Of a stretch of 64,000 nucleotides of DNA, positions 11,130 through 21,856 are shown one piece after another. Made by a program: the position numbers and the translations under genes. Under the pieces are notes generated by a model. That model did no database searches. It was given only the letters and a program-made list of their open reading frames with translations, and was not told where the DNA came from. The first letter of the stretch is position 1. The number at the start of each line of letters is the position of its first letter. The stretch comes from Rhyacichthys aspro (Eukaryota; Chordata; Actinopteri; Gobiiformes; Rhyacichthyidae). The DNA lies in contig CM072148.1 in assembly GCA_036850595.1 (NCBI GenBank), positions 2,213,160-2,277,159 of the forward strand, in the 5' to 3' direction.

Positions 11130-12298
11130 AGTTCCTCTCACTTCTCTGGTCTTTACTGTTGTGTAATTACAGCTGGAGACTAAACTTCCAGTGTCTTACT
11201 CCCAACTGTTGGAAACTTTAGTGAAAAGGCTGGATTCAAGTATATTTATGATGTAACACTGACAAATTTACAGGTTTACAAGTGGATTAACATTAATTTG
11301 TCGATCATTTGTCTTGTACACGGCCCTGCAGAAGTGAAAAAGGCAGCCTGTTCTCCAGATTGAGCATTATTCAGCACAGGTAATTCAACATATATCCAAA
11401 AATAATTCCTAAAACCCTTATCTGCTCATTTTTTAAACATTTATCAACCTTTAGATGCTTTTGGAGAAGTCAAAAATTGGCTTACTTCCATTTTGATGCA
11501 TGATTTTCTGACTTTATATTTATTAAAGTCCACGTGTCGGTGAAGCCTCGAGCTCTTGCAGCCGATCCCATCATAAATAGCAGCGTAATGGCGGCAGCAG
11601 TGCGTCTGATTACACTAATGCACTCTCTGAAACTCCTGTGACAGCCCATATGAGAACGTGCGCCGCTCTGCTTCTCCAGCCTTTCACTGTGACGCTGTAC
11701 ATGACGCTTCAGCTCCCATTTTTATTGGCAAACCAGTATTTGACAGGTAAAGCAGAAGCCAAATGGAAAGAAAAGAAGTACGGCATTATTGCAAGAGAGT
11801 GGAAGGAGCCGGGGCTTTTATTTAAGGATTTAGTGTAAATATGTGAGGCGGGAAGATGAGGAGAGAAGAGATTTGGACGAAGAATGAGGCCAGATAAGCC
11901 TTGTTGCTCATTTCTTTGGCTCTGAGTGTCTGTACATGGACCGATACTTCAATAATGTGGCCTTTGAACATGCTTTGGTCGGGACTTGTCGACTTCCAGT
12001 TTGATCTGAAGCACAACAAGATGAACCAAACAAGATGATCTTCCACAAAAAGGTAGCAAGCAGTAGTTAGTTTGTATTTTAAAAGCATATTTGTAAAGGG
12101 TCGAGTTTTGGATCATGAAGAAGTCATAGTTAATGCAACCAAAAAATAATGTTTAAAAAGAGAGAGTCTTGTCCCGACAGAATCCCGTCTCAGACCCAGA
12201 AAGTGAGCAAAAAGGGAAGCTGGGACCTTTTTATAGAGATATTACATAAAAAAGCCCAGGTGTGTATATTATATGTATACTGTGACTAAGTATATATT
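11130..12298. other. Non-coding; even-composition stretch at 11.52-11.80 kb
   Basis: No gene supported. Around 11520-11640 the sequence is balanced in composition (for example ATCATAAATAGCAGCGTAAT) and could be constrained. The remaining DNA is unremarkable. Confidence 0.3.
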
Positions 12299-12352
12299 GC
12301 TGGGATAGGCTCTACTAACCCCATAACGAGAATAAGAAAATGAATAAATGTT
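12299..12352 (+). mobile_element. Short 3' fragment of a widespread interspersed repeat
   Basis: GCTGGGATAGGCTCTACTAA followed by a decayed ATAAG/AATGAATAAATG tail matches, as I remember it, the 3' end of a very common vertebrate repeat that ends 'gctgggataggctccag...'. A different internal part of probably the same family is at 30227-30342. Only about 50 bp remain. Confidence 0.55.
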
Positions 12353-12999
12353 ATAAATGAATGCCTCCAGAGTCTTTTTTAAAAACACAACCTCACCTCA
12401 TCGTCACATTTTTCCTTCTTTGAGCCGATTAATCAGAACGGATAACATCTGCAGTCTTTTAATAAGCCTCACACCCAAAAGCCATCCATCATGCAAACTT
12501 CTAACAATTTTTTTATTATTTTAATTTAGTTTACGATCACCGTAGTCTAGAAACATCGAGATCTAATTGTTCTGAAAACGCAACAGGCCGACTTCTGTTT
12601 TTTCAGGAAGATGCTTAAAAAAAACCAAAATTTACCAACATCTTTAAAGGAATTTAATTTTCTTAATCAATACATTTCCAGATGTTTCTATAGAGTAACA
12701 TTTTTATATTAAAGCTGTCAATGAGAGCTCACTTTAGTCATGTTAAGATTCACATTTCCTTTGAATTTGTCGCCACTGGTCGTAATTCTGTGATAATAAT
12801 AGACCTCAAGTGGGCATAGATCATTTTTATTCATTTTAATTTAAATCATAAAGCCTCTGGCACAATCATCCTCTCTGTCAGAAACCAATCAGACGTCATG
12901 TATAGAAACAAACCTAAATGACTATTTTGCTCACTCTTATTCTAGAGTTTTCCACAGACGCCAAACAAACTGAAACAAACTCCGACAATCTTTTGACTT
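12353..12999. other. Non-coding, nothing recognised
   Basis: AT-rich DNA with T-rich runs around 12510-12540. No supported feature. Confidence 0.45.
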
Positions 13000-13560
13000 G
13001 ACGCCTTCCCTCGAGCAGAAAGTGCATAATTCACACGGCTGATCATAAAAACGCCTCGATCCCGTTGTGGTATTTTGGCCTCGGTGCGCGCTACGGCGGC
13101 CCGGCTTCAGCGATCACGCCCGGAGCTGTGTGTGGGAGATAAAGGAAGTCATTAGTGAATTCAGCCTCTTAAGACCCCTCTAATACCTCGGATGGGACCC
13201 CGGCCAGAGGTTAGACCGTGCGCTGTATGTGTCTGCGAGTGCACGGGGGCATTGAAATCCCAGCCCATTGCCAGAGCGAACACACATCAGTGACTGCTTC
13301 TGCTGCTTCTGGAACTCCAAACTAACTTCGGCAACTTTTGGAGACACTGCTGCAGAATGCCTTGTCGGAGATAAATTGAAATAAATGCCTCGTATCGCGG
13401 CGTCGGTGGAAAACCTATTGTACTGATATAATATTTCAGACGGCGGCTGTAATATCAGAGAAAAAGTGAAATTCACATTCAGCCGGTTGTATGAAGAATG
13501 ATGGAGACTGTAAAAAGGCAGAGAAAGGAGGTTATGGCTCGTAATGTATCGGCGAGGTTT
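13000..13560. promoter_or_regulatory. GC-rich, CpG-containing candidate regulatory stretch
   Basis: CpG content is visibly above the flanks around 13050-13260 (GGTGCGCGCTACGGCGGCCC at 13083), and the remainder is compositionally even. The minus-strand frame 13180-13476 crosses it but encodes nothing recognisable. Enhancer or ancient exon are both possible. Confidence 0.28.
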
Positions 13561-13921
13561 TTGATCAGGCTTAACTGTGCTTCAGATCAATGTAACCGCT
13601 GATAGATGCATTTGTTAGAGCCAAGACTAAAACTACGGGGATATTGTGAATGTACATGCACCATTTTATAGTTTGGGATACATTAAAATCACCCAAAAAT
13701 ACAAAAATAATAATAATTAGAGCGCTGAATTTATTAATAATTAAACTTAATCCCCAAAGAGTTTATAAATATTTTAGTTTCCACTGGGACTGTTTGGTGT
13801 GGGTTGGTTCTGGTGCGTTTCTAAAAAGTCTACCGAACCATAAAGCCTTAAAATGGGTCGGATTTGTGGTACGCTTTGGAAAAGGTGGAGCTAAACACTG
13901 AAAAAACGAGAAGCAAAAATA
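13561..13921. other. Non-coding, nothing recognised
   Basis: AT-rich DNA. The open frame 13650-13901 has no domain. Confidence 0.4.
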
Positions 13922-14193
13922 AAAATATTAAATGGAAATGTCTGTCAAATGAATTCCTCAAGTCATATTCAAACAGAAAACATGATAAATTATGTATTTT
14001 TTCTCGACAACAAAGCTAACAGCTAGCATTAGCATCAGCTGTTTGAGGTTTTAATCAGAGTCAGTATCGAATTTAAACATATTTATCGTCTACACTGCAT
14101 TAAACACAAGCAGACACAACACAAACTCAAATATTGAGTCTAAATGAGAGGAAACTGCTGCAGCTATGAATTTAATGTTGAGAAAGATGGGAC
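13922..14193 (+). repeat. Interspersed repeat family E, copy 2
   Basis: Inverted relative to the copy at 251-490; see that entry for shared blocks. In the middle, this copy has a stretch containing GCTAACAGCTAGCATTAGCA where the first copy has an unrelated, shorter sequence. The copies therefore differ by an insertion or deletion as well as by substitutions. Confidence 0.75.
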
Positions 14194-14633
14194 TAAACAG
14201 AAACAGTTGAATGTTTGCAGCAGCTGTAACTGACCCAGTGGAAACGAGGCTTAAGACCTTCCTCTCCAGAGATACAACCCCTTCTTCTTTCTCAAGGTTT
14301 AAAAAAGATGCTTCACACAGTTGGCGAACAACGTGACGCAGATAACAGTGCGAAACTAAGAAAGTAACAGAGACGACACAAATACAGTCGATAAAAACAC
14401 AGTGGACATTTCTATTTCTATCTGTTTCGGGCTTGTGCCACTAAAGCTCTTGTTATCATTCAATACATGATCTTGATCAGTGCACAATGTGTCAAATACA
14501 CTACTTCCTCACAACAACAGCAGCTACGAGAACTGTTTTAATCCTTACAAAGACGGTACACCCCAATAATTAACATAAAAACCAGCCCCAGATCAAAGTA
14601 AAGTGTTTTTTCTGTCCTGTTGAGCTCTTCTTT
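14194..14633. other. Non-coding flank of the 21-bp array
   Basis: No feature supported. I looked for a hAT-type left end matching the right end near 15400 and did not find one. Confidence 0.4.
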
Positions 14634-15353
14634 CTTTTAGTTAGCTTTTAGTTGGATTCGATTAGCTTTTAGTTGGATTCGATTAGCTTTTAGTTGGATT
14701 CGAGTAGCTTTTAGTTGGATTCGATTAGCTTTAAGTTGGATTCGATGAGCTTTTAGTTAGATTCGATGAGCTTTTAGTTGGATCCGATTAGCTTTTAGTT
14801 GGATCCGATTAGCTTTTACTTAGATTCGATTAGCTTTTAGTTAGATTCGATGAGCTTTTAGTTGGATTCGATGAGCTTTTAGTTGGATTCGATGAGCTTT
14901 TAGTTGGATTTCGATTAGCTTTTAGTTGGATTCGATTAGCTTTTAGTTGGATTCGATTAGCTTTTAGTTGGATTCGATTAGCTTTTACTTAGATTCGATT
15001 AGCTTTTAGTTAGATTCGATGAGCTTTTAGTTGGATTCGATGAGCTTTTAGTTGGATTCGATGAGCTTTTAGTTGGATTTCGATTAGCTTTTAGTTGGAT
15101 TCGATTAGCTTTTAGTTAGATTCGATTAGCTTTTAGTTGGATTCGATTAGCTTTTAGTTGGATTCGATTAGCTTTTAGTTCGATTCGATTAGCTTTTAGT
15201 TAGATTTGATTAGCTTTTAGTTGGATTTGATTAGCTTTTAGTTGGATTTGATTAGGTTTTAGTTGGACTTGAACAGTTTTTATATCGTCTTGAACAGATT
15301 TCAGTTGTATTTGAGCAGTTTTTATTTGGATTTCAACAGGTTTTAGTTGGATT
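14634..15353 (+). repeat. 21-bp minisatellite array, about 34 units (GATTAGC subfamily)
   Basis: Tandem 21-bp units have core AGCTTTTAGTTGGATTCGAT with variants GATGAGC, TTAGATTCG and GGATCCG. A higher-order block of eight units (169 bp, because one unit has an extra T in GGATTTCG) is duplicated: the diagnostic CTTTTACTTAG variant occurs at about 14812 and again at about 14981. Units decay toward the right end, where they become GAACAG-TTTTTA-like and resemble the arrays at 33.6, 39.7 and 48.4 kb. Flank 15354-15412 carries a probable hAT-type end. Confidence 0.97.
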
Positions 15354-15412
15354 TGTCAGTCTTAAGCCCCTGAAATACTTCTTATTTACTATTCCAGCCC
15401 CTCACTACTTTG
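15354..15412 (+). mobile_element. hAT-like terminal segment next to the 21-bp array
   Basis: TTATTTACTATTCC followed by CCCCTCACTACTTTGAGTTT matches the segment after the array at 34 kb (TTATTTACTATCGTGGCCCC, CACTACTTTGACTTTGAC). The same flank beside two separate arrays of the same unit shows that the array is part of a transposed unit rather than two chance expansions. The hAT assignment rests on the GGCCCC...TTTGA(G/C)TTTGAC pattern I remember from hAT non-autonomous elements. Confidence 0.55.
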
Positions 15413-16529
15413 AGTTTGACTAAAGACTGATTTGCAAACACATAAAGCCAGGTCCTACTCCGTGGACTCAATGTAAGACGCCCACATACACTTCCTCTGT
15501 GTAAAATAAGATCTAATGAAATGTGATCCTGCTCATTACCTGACGTAGATCCATAGAGATTTGATAAATACCGTCTACACAAATGAACGTATTATACACA
15601 AACTGACAATAGCGCTAATGGCAATGGGAGAGTCCATCAGCCACAATGGGCCAATACTACTCTGCGGCTTTAAAATACTCACACAAATATCTCTACTGCC
15701 AATTAGCGCTCGGGTAAAAGCTGGAGCAGACGCCATAAAGTACGTGTTAGAGCTAATGAAGTCGACGACGCAGATACGCAGCAGATAAATGCACAAAGAC
15801 AATGTGAGTCTAATCTGAGGAAGGTAAATATCAAAAGCAGCACAATACCTCAGAGACAAAGGAGCTCATTTGTCCTTGTCGTAGCAATGATGAAAAAACT
15901 GTAAAGATCAAGAATCAAAAGCATAAAGACGTCTGATTTTGATTTTCTTTTGTCACTTTGTCTTCTTTTATTGTACAGTAACATTCCTTTGTCTCATCTT
16001 CATTGGAATCATTTGATAGAATAATAAAAGGTGTCAGAGCTACTGGGAATGTGCTTTAAAACTGGTATAATCACACATCAATATACAGTGTTTGATTGAT
16101 TTAATGACCCACGATCCAGTTGCATCGATGCTAAATGTTCTCACTTTCGACTTGTATGACTCTAAATAGAAATGAATTAAAACTTTATAAGGGGCTTTCA
16201 ATGACATTATAAAGCGTAGGTTTTTGTGATTCTTGCCGTCGGTGCATGTTAAAAAATACATGGCTACTTGGACTTAGCTTTATCTTATTTTGAAAACAGC
16301 CAACAGTCTGGACCATGGCCTCACTGTGGACACCAGAGATCAGCAATAAGTGCTAAAAAAAAACCGTATAAAACTTGTTTTTTTAAATGTTTGTTGATAA
16401 TTTATCGACAGTGTTTTATCATAAAACCAATAGCTCCACAGAGAAACAACTTTGTGTCATGACTTTGGGCAGAGCAGGGCTGGATCTCTAATAAATAAAA
16501 GGACTTTCCTGTTTGTCTCCAAACAGCTG
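15413..16529. other. Non-coding, nothing recognised
   Basis: AT-rich DNA. The motif GTCTGGACCATGGCCTCACT at about 16308 recurs nearly unchanged around 36964. This may be a short shared repeat fragment. Confidence 0.35.
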
Positions 16530-16585
16530 CTCTTTGGTCTTTGGTCTGGTCCGGACCAAACTGAACCAAGGTCCGGTTTATTTGT
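16530..16585. repeat. Short inverted repeat with TGGTCCGGACCA palindrome
   Basis: The 12-bp perfect palindrome TGGTCCGGACCA (about 16547-16558) is followed by CTGAACCAAGGTCCGG, giving nested dyad symmetry with the preceding TTGGTCTTTGGTCTGG. It may be one end of an old MITE or a binding site. I cannot tell which. Confidence 0.4.
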
Positions 16586-17848
16586 TAAAGAGTTTAAAGA
16601 TAGCTCAGACTTTTGAAACCAAATGCAGGAAGTCACACCAGAAAACAGAAAACAGATATCAGTCGGGTTTAAAAACACATAAAACTCATAGATTACACTG
16701 TTTTCTGTTTAGTTTGTCTCTATGTTTCTTGAAGCCGAGCGTTTCCTAAAGAGTGTTATAGTGATTTAAATCATGTCTGTATTAATCCTATATTAATAAT
16801 AACATGTCTCTATAGGCCCTGCTCCAGTCTGATTAGTGTATTTCTCCAGTTCAACTGTAAAATGAGCCTCTGCAGAGACACATTCACCGGACGACAGTGA
16901 ACGCAGCGTCAGGGAAAGTCCCATAGTCCACTTTTAAAAACTGTAGAGAAACCAACAGATACTGAACCTGATGAAAACTGAGGAACAATCTGAGAGTTTT
17001 TAGAGCAGACTTTAAAGAGAAAAAATTGACTTATACTCTCTATATTTATTTATAGAACATTTGTTGGCGTTCTTTGATCACAAACATAACAACATGAATT
17101 AAAACCGTTATAGGCCTTTGGAAATGAAACAAAAACACGAGGAGATGATGCAAGACGCCTCCCTGCAGCACGCACCGCTCCTGCTGCGTGAACACCGTTT
17201 GTTAAAGGCAAAACCGAAGAGGAAGCTCCACTCTCACGCTGATTCTTTTAGGTCTGGGGAATAAAAGACAAAGACAAAAACCCCCACCACACATACAATT
17301 CTATCGAGCACCTGACAGGACCGACTCCCGGCCGCCTCCGCAGCTCGGAGACTCCATCACCTCCGTCAGGAAAACACGTCCCAATCACAGCTCGCTCTCT
17401 CTGCTGATTTGATGCAGAGAAAAAGCAATTTATTAAGCTGCCTCTTAGGAGCTGGACTCAAACTGCACTGCCCTACTTAGACACACAACAGACAACCTGC
17501 CGTCTTTTTTGGCATTTTTTTTTAAACATTCACATTTACGCTTTCACCGACAACACTCTCAGACCTCCCACAAGAGCATCGGCGCTAATTTACAGAATCC
17601 AGCAGCTAATGTGAGTTGTAGCCTGTTATAATGTGATGTTATCCAAACTGGCACTGAATCCTCATCAGGACGAACACAAAACGCAGAGTCCAAAAGGTGG
17701 CTCTGTTGCTATAGTTACCGAGAGAACCGGCCAAGTTTTCATGACACGCCGTAAACTTTATTTCATCGGGGAACAACAGGAGCATTAGCCTGGTTCCACT
17801 CAAATGTTCATTTAAGAGCCTTGTTTTAAAAGTTTCATTTTCCTGTTT
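16586..17848. other. Non-coding, nothing firmly recognised
   Basis: AT-rich at first. The part from 17140 to 17420 has more even composition. No gene, RNA or transposon end was recognised. Confidence 0.35.
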
Positions 17849-18240
17849 CATTTAGTTTTTCAGTGTAATCTCCTAAAGTTTATTGTAGCAGGAATCATCT
17901 GAAAAAATGAGACCTTAAGACGTGATCTAGTCTTTATAATGAAGGATTTTAATAGATGAGAATGATCAGTCCACAGCAGGATTTTGTCCAATCACAGCTC
18001 ACTTCAGGTAAAAAGGAGCGCTCCCATTGGTCAACACTGATGTCAACAACGAAGGAACAAGGAAATAAACCAAGGAAATGGGTTATTCTGTTGGAAATAC
18101 GTCTTATTTTACAGAGAAACAACTCAAAAAAGATAAAAAATAGAGAAACAGCAGCAAATGAAACATGGATTTGTGGTGAAAAATTGGTCTGGTTTTACCT
18201 TTTTTTTTAAAATAAAGGAAGTAGGAAAGGTTACTATAAT
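17849..18240 (+). repeat. Interspersed repeat family AB, copy 3
   Basis: Begins CATTTAGTTTTTCAGTGTAA exactly like the 61366 copy and follows it through the GGAGCGCTCCCATTGGTC core. It has a deletion joining AACATGGAT directly to TTTGTGGTGAAAAATTGG, and continues to AGGAAAGGTTACTATAAT. The equivalent of the 71-codon frame (17956-18210) is shifted here by an extra A. Family C follows within about 10 bp. Confidence 0.85.
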
Positions 18241-18250
18241 TGAAAAAAAA

Positions 18251-18486
18251 GACAGAAAGAACATGTCTCAGAAACATTAGGTCATTGAATGTATTTTGTA
18301 CAAATATAACTCTGTAGGGTCCAGTGTATTGGTCTATTTTCTTTATTCTGTGTGTAGTGTAGTGTAGTCCTCGTCCCGGGACAGGAGAGGGTTCTGTGTC
18401 AGTGAGATAAACATGATTCTACTGATCTCATGTTTAAGAACTGTCAAAATAAGAGAGAATATATATTTTTGGGCTAAAAGTAACAC
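18251..18486 (+). repeat. Interspersed repeat family C, copy 1
   Basis: Matches 36453-36688 through AAATATAACTCTGTAGGGTC, CAGTGTATTGG, TCCTCGTCCCGGGACAGGAG and GAGATAAACATGATTCTACT. It contains the 10-bp palindrome GTCCCGGGAC. It abuts AB copy 3, whereas the 36 kb copy has no AB next to it. It is therefore either a separate family or one end of a larger composite element. Confidence 0.8.
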
Positions 18487-19620
18487 GCACAAAACGTTAT
18501 GAGGTCGATTTAAAGCAACGGCTGCTGTTTAAAGAGTGAAATGGAAGTCTTCTTGGTTTCAAATGTTGTCTTTTAAGTTGAAAATGAACATATATGATAA
18601 TGACAACATGACAAAATGGGGATTAAACAAAAGCTTCTCTTTACTGACCTCTGTTCAAACTTTTTCCAACTTGCTGCCTCTGAAAACGGCACAGCTTATG
18701 CTCCTCTCACTAACCACAGATGCAGTGGAAATGGAATCTATTGCGGAGAAAATCGTGAATTTCTTTCCTAAGAGATATCTGCTGATAGCTTTAGCCCCTG
18801 ATGTGCAGCGTGACCCTTTTATCAAGTTGACTTCGACTCCGCTGCTGGACAATTTCAACTTTCACTCTTGCATTTAAAAGTCATAAGAGTTTATTGGAGG
18901 TCTGACCTTAATTTGCCGACCACTTCCAGACTGCTCACGTCAGCTTATTATTTCACAACTACATCATCATCCCTGGCTCCGAGACAGTTTTCTCGTTTTA
19001 AAGCGAGGAAATAGAGAGAGCGCTACGTGTTTGGTTCGGTGTGATTTATGTGAAGGTGCGAGTATTCGAGGAGAAAGTGTAGAGCGTGATTGGGACGAGA
19101 GCAGTCGAGCGCAAATCCAAATCTGTTCTGATCCTCCCGCATTAGCTCACAATACTTCACAGGATACACTCATTAAACCTACACGCAGGTTCTGCTAACG
19201 CTAGAGCAGATCAAGCGAGATAATAACGCAGTATGTGGGGTTTATTCGTTAAGCGCGTCGCAATTAACAGCTGACACACACGGTTTAATAAATACATGCA
19301 AAGGGAATGTAATTTCATAGTCGTGTAGTTCAGTCGGTGTAATTCTGCTTCAAAAACATGTTCTTTCTTAATTAGACTTAAAGCAACCGAGTCTAGCAAA
19401 TCTAATGTAAAATCTCCACAGACCACTCAAACATACACTATTAACAAAGCTCCTCCAAATCTATTTTTACTCTTGTTACTGACCAAAAAAGATAATTCTA
19501 ATGTTTTTTTTAAAGTAACTCATTGATTTTTTTCTCAATAAAAAATAACAAAAACAGCAGCAGCAGTGAGCATTGCCTTCAGATGAAAATAAAGCAGTTT
19601 AAGTTAGATTTTTTAAGCTA
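18487..19620. other. Non-coding, nothing recognised
   Basis: Contains an open frame at 18536-18877 (113 codons) whose translation shows no family I recognise and lacks splice or promoter context. It is probably chance. CpG-containing sequence at 19010-19110 is unremarkable. Confidence 0.4.
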
Positions 19621-19668
19621 CTGTTTTGTACAATAAATCCAACATATTTCCAAAGTCAATGAGGATTG
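19621..19668 (+). repeat. Fragment of repeat family D
   Basis: CTGTTTTGTACAATAAATCC followed by AACATATTTCCAAAGTCAAT matches internal sequence of the elements at 42957-43195 and 44679-44790. Only this internal block is obvious here. Confidence 0.65.
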
Positions 19669-20432
19669 TGAGAGAAGGGTTTCCACTACTGTCTCACAAC
19701 TAAAGGTCTTTTCTCCATAAACAGCGATTTTGCCAACACTTGTCATTTTGATAAATACTTCTTTGCAGATTTCAGTTTTCTTTTTGTGTTTTACCTCCTG
19801 CAAAAAAAAAAATACAAAAATCTGTCCCATTTTTGTTGCTCTCTTCAATTATTTTCTTTAACGTCAACAGCTACATTCTTCATTAAACTTAGGCACCGCT
19901 CTGATGTGTGATAATAAATAGATGCTCATGACATGATTTTTGTTTGTATTCTTAGTCCAGACTCTCCCAAAGCTGTAACAGGACTAAGGCTTAAGCACTT
20001 CCAACTGAACTCTGGTGCAGTTTGATTGAAAGCTAAGCAGACCACAGACGAGTCCAAACACACGAAAACGCCACAAAACGTTTAGTTTTCCTGAGAACGG
20101 AAAAAAACAAACCTAAACAGTATTATTCAACTAAAAAACATAAGCAGAGAGCATTAGCATTTGGGCTAACAGCAGCATCAGTGTTTCTTAAAGGCATCTT
20201 TGTTGTGTTTCAGTGGAAGGGACTGAACTAAATGGATCGTTTCCTGTTTTGGTGAAAACTAATAAAGCGGAATACAAGAGTAAACACAACCTTAATGTAG
20301 ACTGTTGTCCGAGGTAATCACGTAAAAAATATGAGCCCTTTCTGGTCCTGCATTCATTCACAACACAACATTTACAGTAAAATCCCTGCAATGTCACTAG
20401 CTCTGGACCTAAACAGATTCTAATAATTTCTG
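19669..20432. other. Non-coding, nothing recognised
   Basis: AT-rich DNA with an A10 run near 19802. No supported feature. Confidence 0.4.
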
Positions 20433-20507
20433 GCTCTTTTCACACATGAAACTGTTCTGGAAAAAAGCAAGAACATTTCTGGAAACGTCTGCATGTGTGA
20501 AAGGAGC
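20433..20507. mobile_element. 75-bp palindromic mini-MITE
   Basis: The left end GCTCTTTTCACACATG and the right end CATGTGTGAAAGGAGC are inverted repeats matching at 15 of 16 positions, with about 43 bp between them. This is a classic miniature inverted-repeat layout. I see no clear target-site duplication, so the superfamily is unresolved. Confidence 0.65.
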
Positions 20508-21251
20508 ACATTCATTGATTTAGAGCAACAGCTGATTTCCTGTCGACTGTGGATTCAAATATCTGCTAATCTACTCTGTCAATAGGTAAACAGTGGGTGG
20601 TTTTGTGACTTGGACAGGTCTAGTATTTATGTGTGAGTGTCTAGTATCAGGTGAGGACCAACAGGTGAGTCCGTAAGCCTCTGCAGGACGAGACGCAGCA
20701 GGAGGCCGACAGACGCAGAAAAACAAGCACAGCACATTCGAAGGAGGTGTGGATCGTTAACTAAATAAATGAGAGGCTCGCGGCTGTGGATATCACTCTG
20801 CCATATGTCAGAGCGTCAGAGAGAGAAGACGCCGGAAGAGAGAAGGAAATGTGTGCGCCGCAGTAAGTGTGAATAAATACATAGGAATGGAGAGCAAACA
20901 GATGCGGCTCGACTGGAGGAAATGTTAGGATGCGGCGCAGGAGTTGGAAAGGGTGACAGAGCAGAGGACAAGGAGCTAATCCAACCCAGTTGAACCGAGA
21001 GCGGAGTTAAGCACATATGAGCTCTGCCGCTCTGCCCTGGGCATTTCACAGCACACACACTCACAGAGCGATAAGTGGAAGGGAGATTAATACAGCAGCA
21101 TAAAGCATTTGGAGTGGTATTAGACACAGAGAGTGATGCTGGCCTCATCGCTGACGCTGCTGGATAAGTAGCCCAAAAGAAGGACCTTTAAAACCTTAAA
21201 TAACACTTAGCCGACTGCCAAGAAGACAGACGTGTCACTGCTTTAGTCCAA
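20508..21251. other. Non-coding, nothing recognised
   Basis: Moderate GC and rich in GAG/AGA purine runs near 20700-21000. The minus-strand frame 20816-21148 has no recognisable domain. Confidence 0.4.
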
Positions 21252-21856
21252 CAGGTGTTCAGACCGTGTGACCCACAGGTGTTCAGACCGTGTGACCCGC
21301 AGGTGTTCAGACCGTGTGACCTACAGGTGTTCAGACCGTGTGACCCGCAGGTGTTCAGACCGTGTGACCCGCAGGTGTTCAGACCATGTGACCAACAGGT
21401 GTTCAGACCGTGTGACCAACAGGTGTTCAGACCACGTGACAGACAGGCGTTCAGACCATGTGACCAACAGGCGTTCAGACCATGTGACCAACAGGTGTTC
21501 AGACCGTGTGACCAACAGGTGTTCAGACCGTGTGACCAACAGGTGTTCAGACCGTGTGACCAACAGGTGTTCAGACCATGTGACAGACAGGTGTTCAGAC
21601 CATGTGACCAACAGGCGTTCAGACCACGTGACAGACAGGTGTTCAGACCATGTGACAGACAGGCGTTCAGACCATGTGACCTACAGGTGTTCAGACCACG
21701 TGACCTACAGGTGTTCAGACCACGTGACCTACAGGCGTTCAGACCACGTGACCTACAGGCGTTCAGACCACGTGACCTACAGGCGTTCAGACCACGTGAC
21801 CCACAGGTGTTCATACCATGTGACCAACAGGTGTTCAGACCATGTGACCCACAGAG
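21252..21856 (+). repeat. 24-bp minisatellite, about 25 units in perfect register, with CACGTG variants
   Basis: Each 24-bp unit reads CAGGTGTTCAGACC followed by a variable A/G + TGTGACC segment (or ACGTGAC). From the first unit at 21252 to the last at 21828 the spacing stays an exact multiple of 24, with no indel. Seven units carry CACGTG (starts at 21433, 21625, 21697, 21721, 21745, 21769, 21793), five of them consecutive toward the right end. Because 24 is divisible by three, long frames stay open on both strands (about 200 codons). They are repeat artefacts with an 8-residue period. Confidence 0.97.

Noticed and set aside
14560..14640. Left hAT-type terminus for the 15 kb array
   Set aside because: The sequence CCAGCCCCAGATCAAAGTAA is only weakly similar in inverted orientation to the right flank and no duplication was found.
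14634..15353. CRISPR-like repeat array
   Set aside because: The units are contiguous with no unique spacers, and the genome is eukaryotic.
18536..18877. 113-codon frame that could be a transposase fragment
   Set aside because: No DDE/D, zinc-finger or dimerisation motif visible and no terminal repeats around it.
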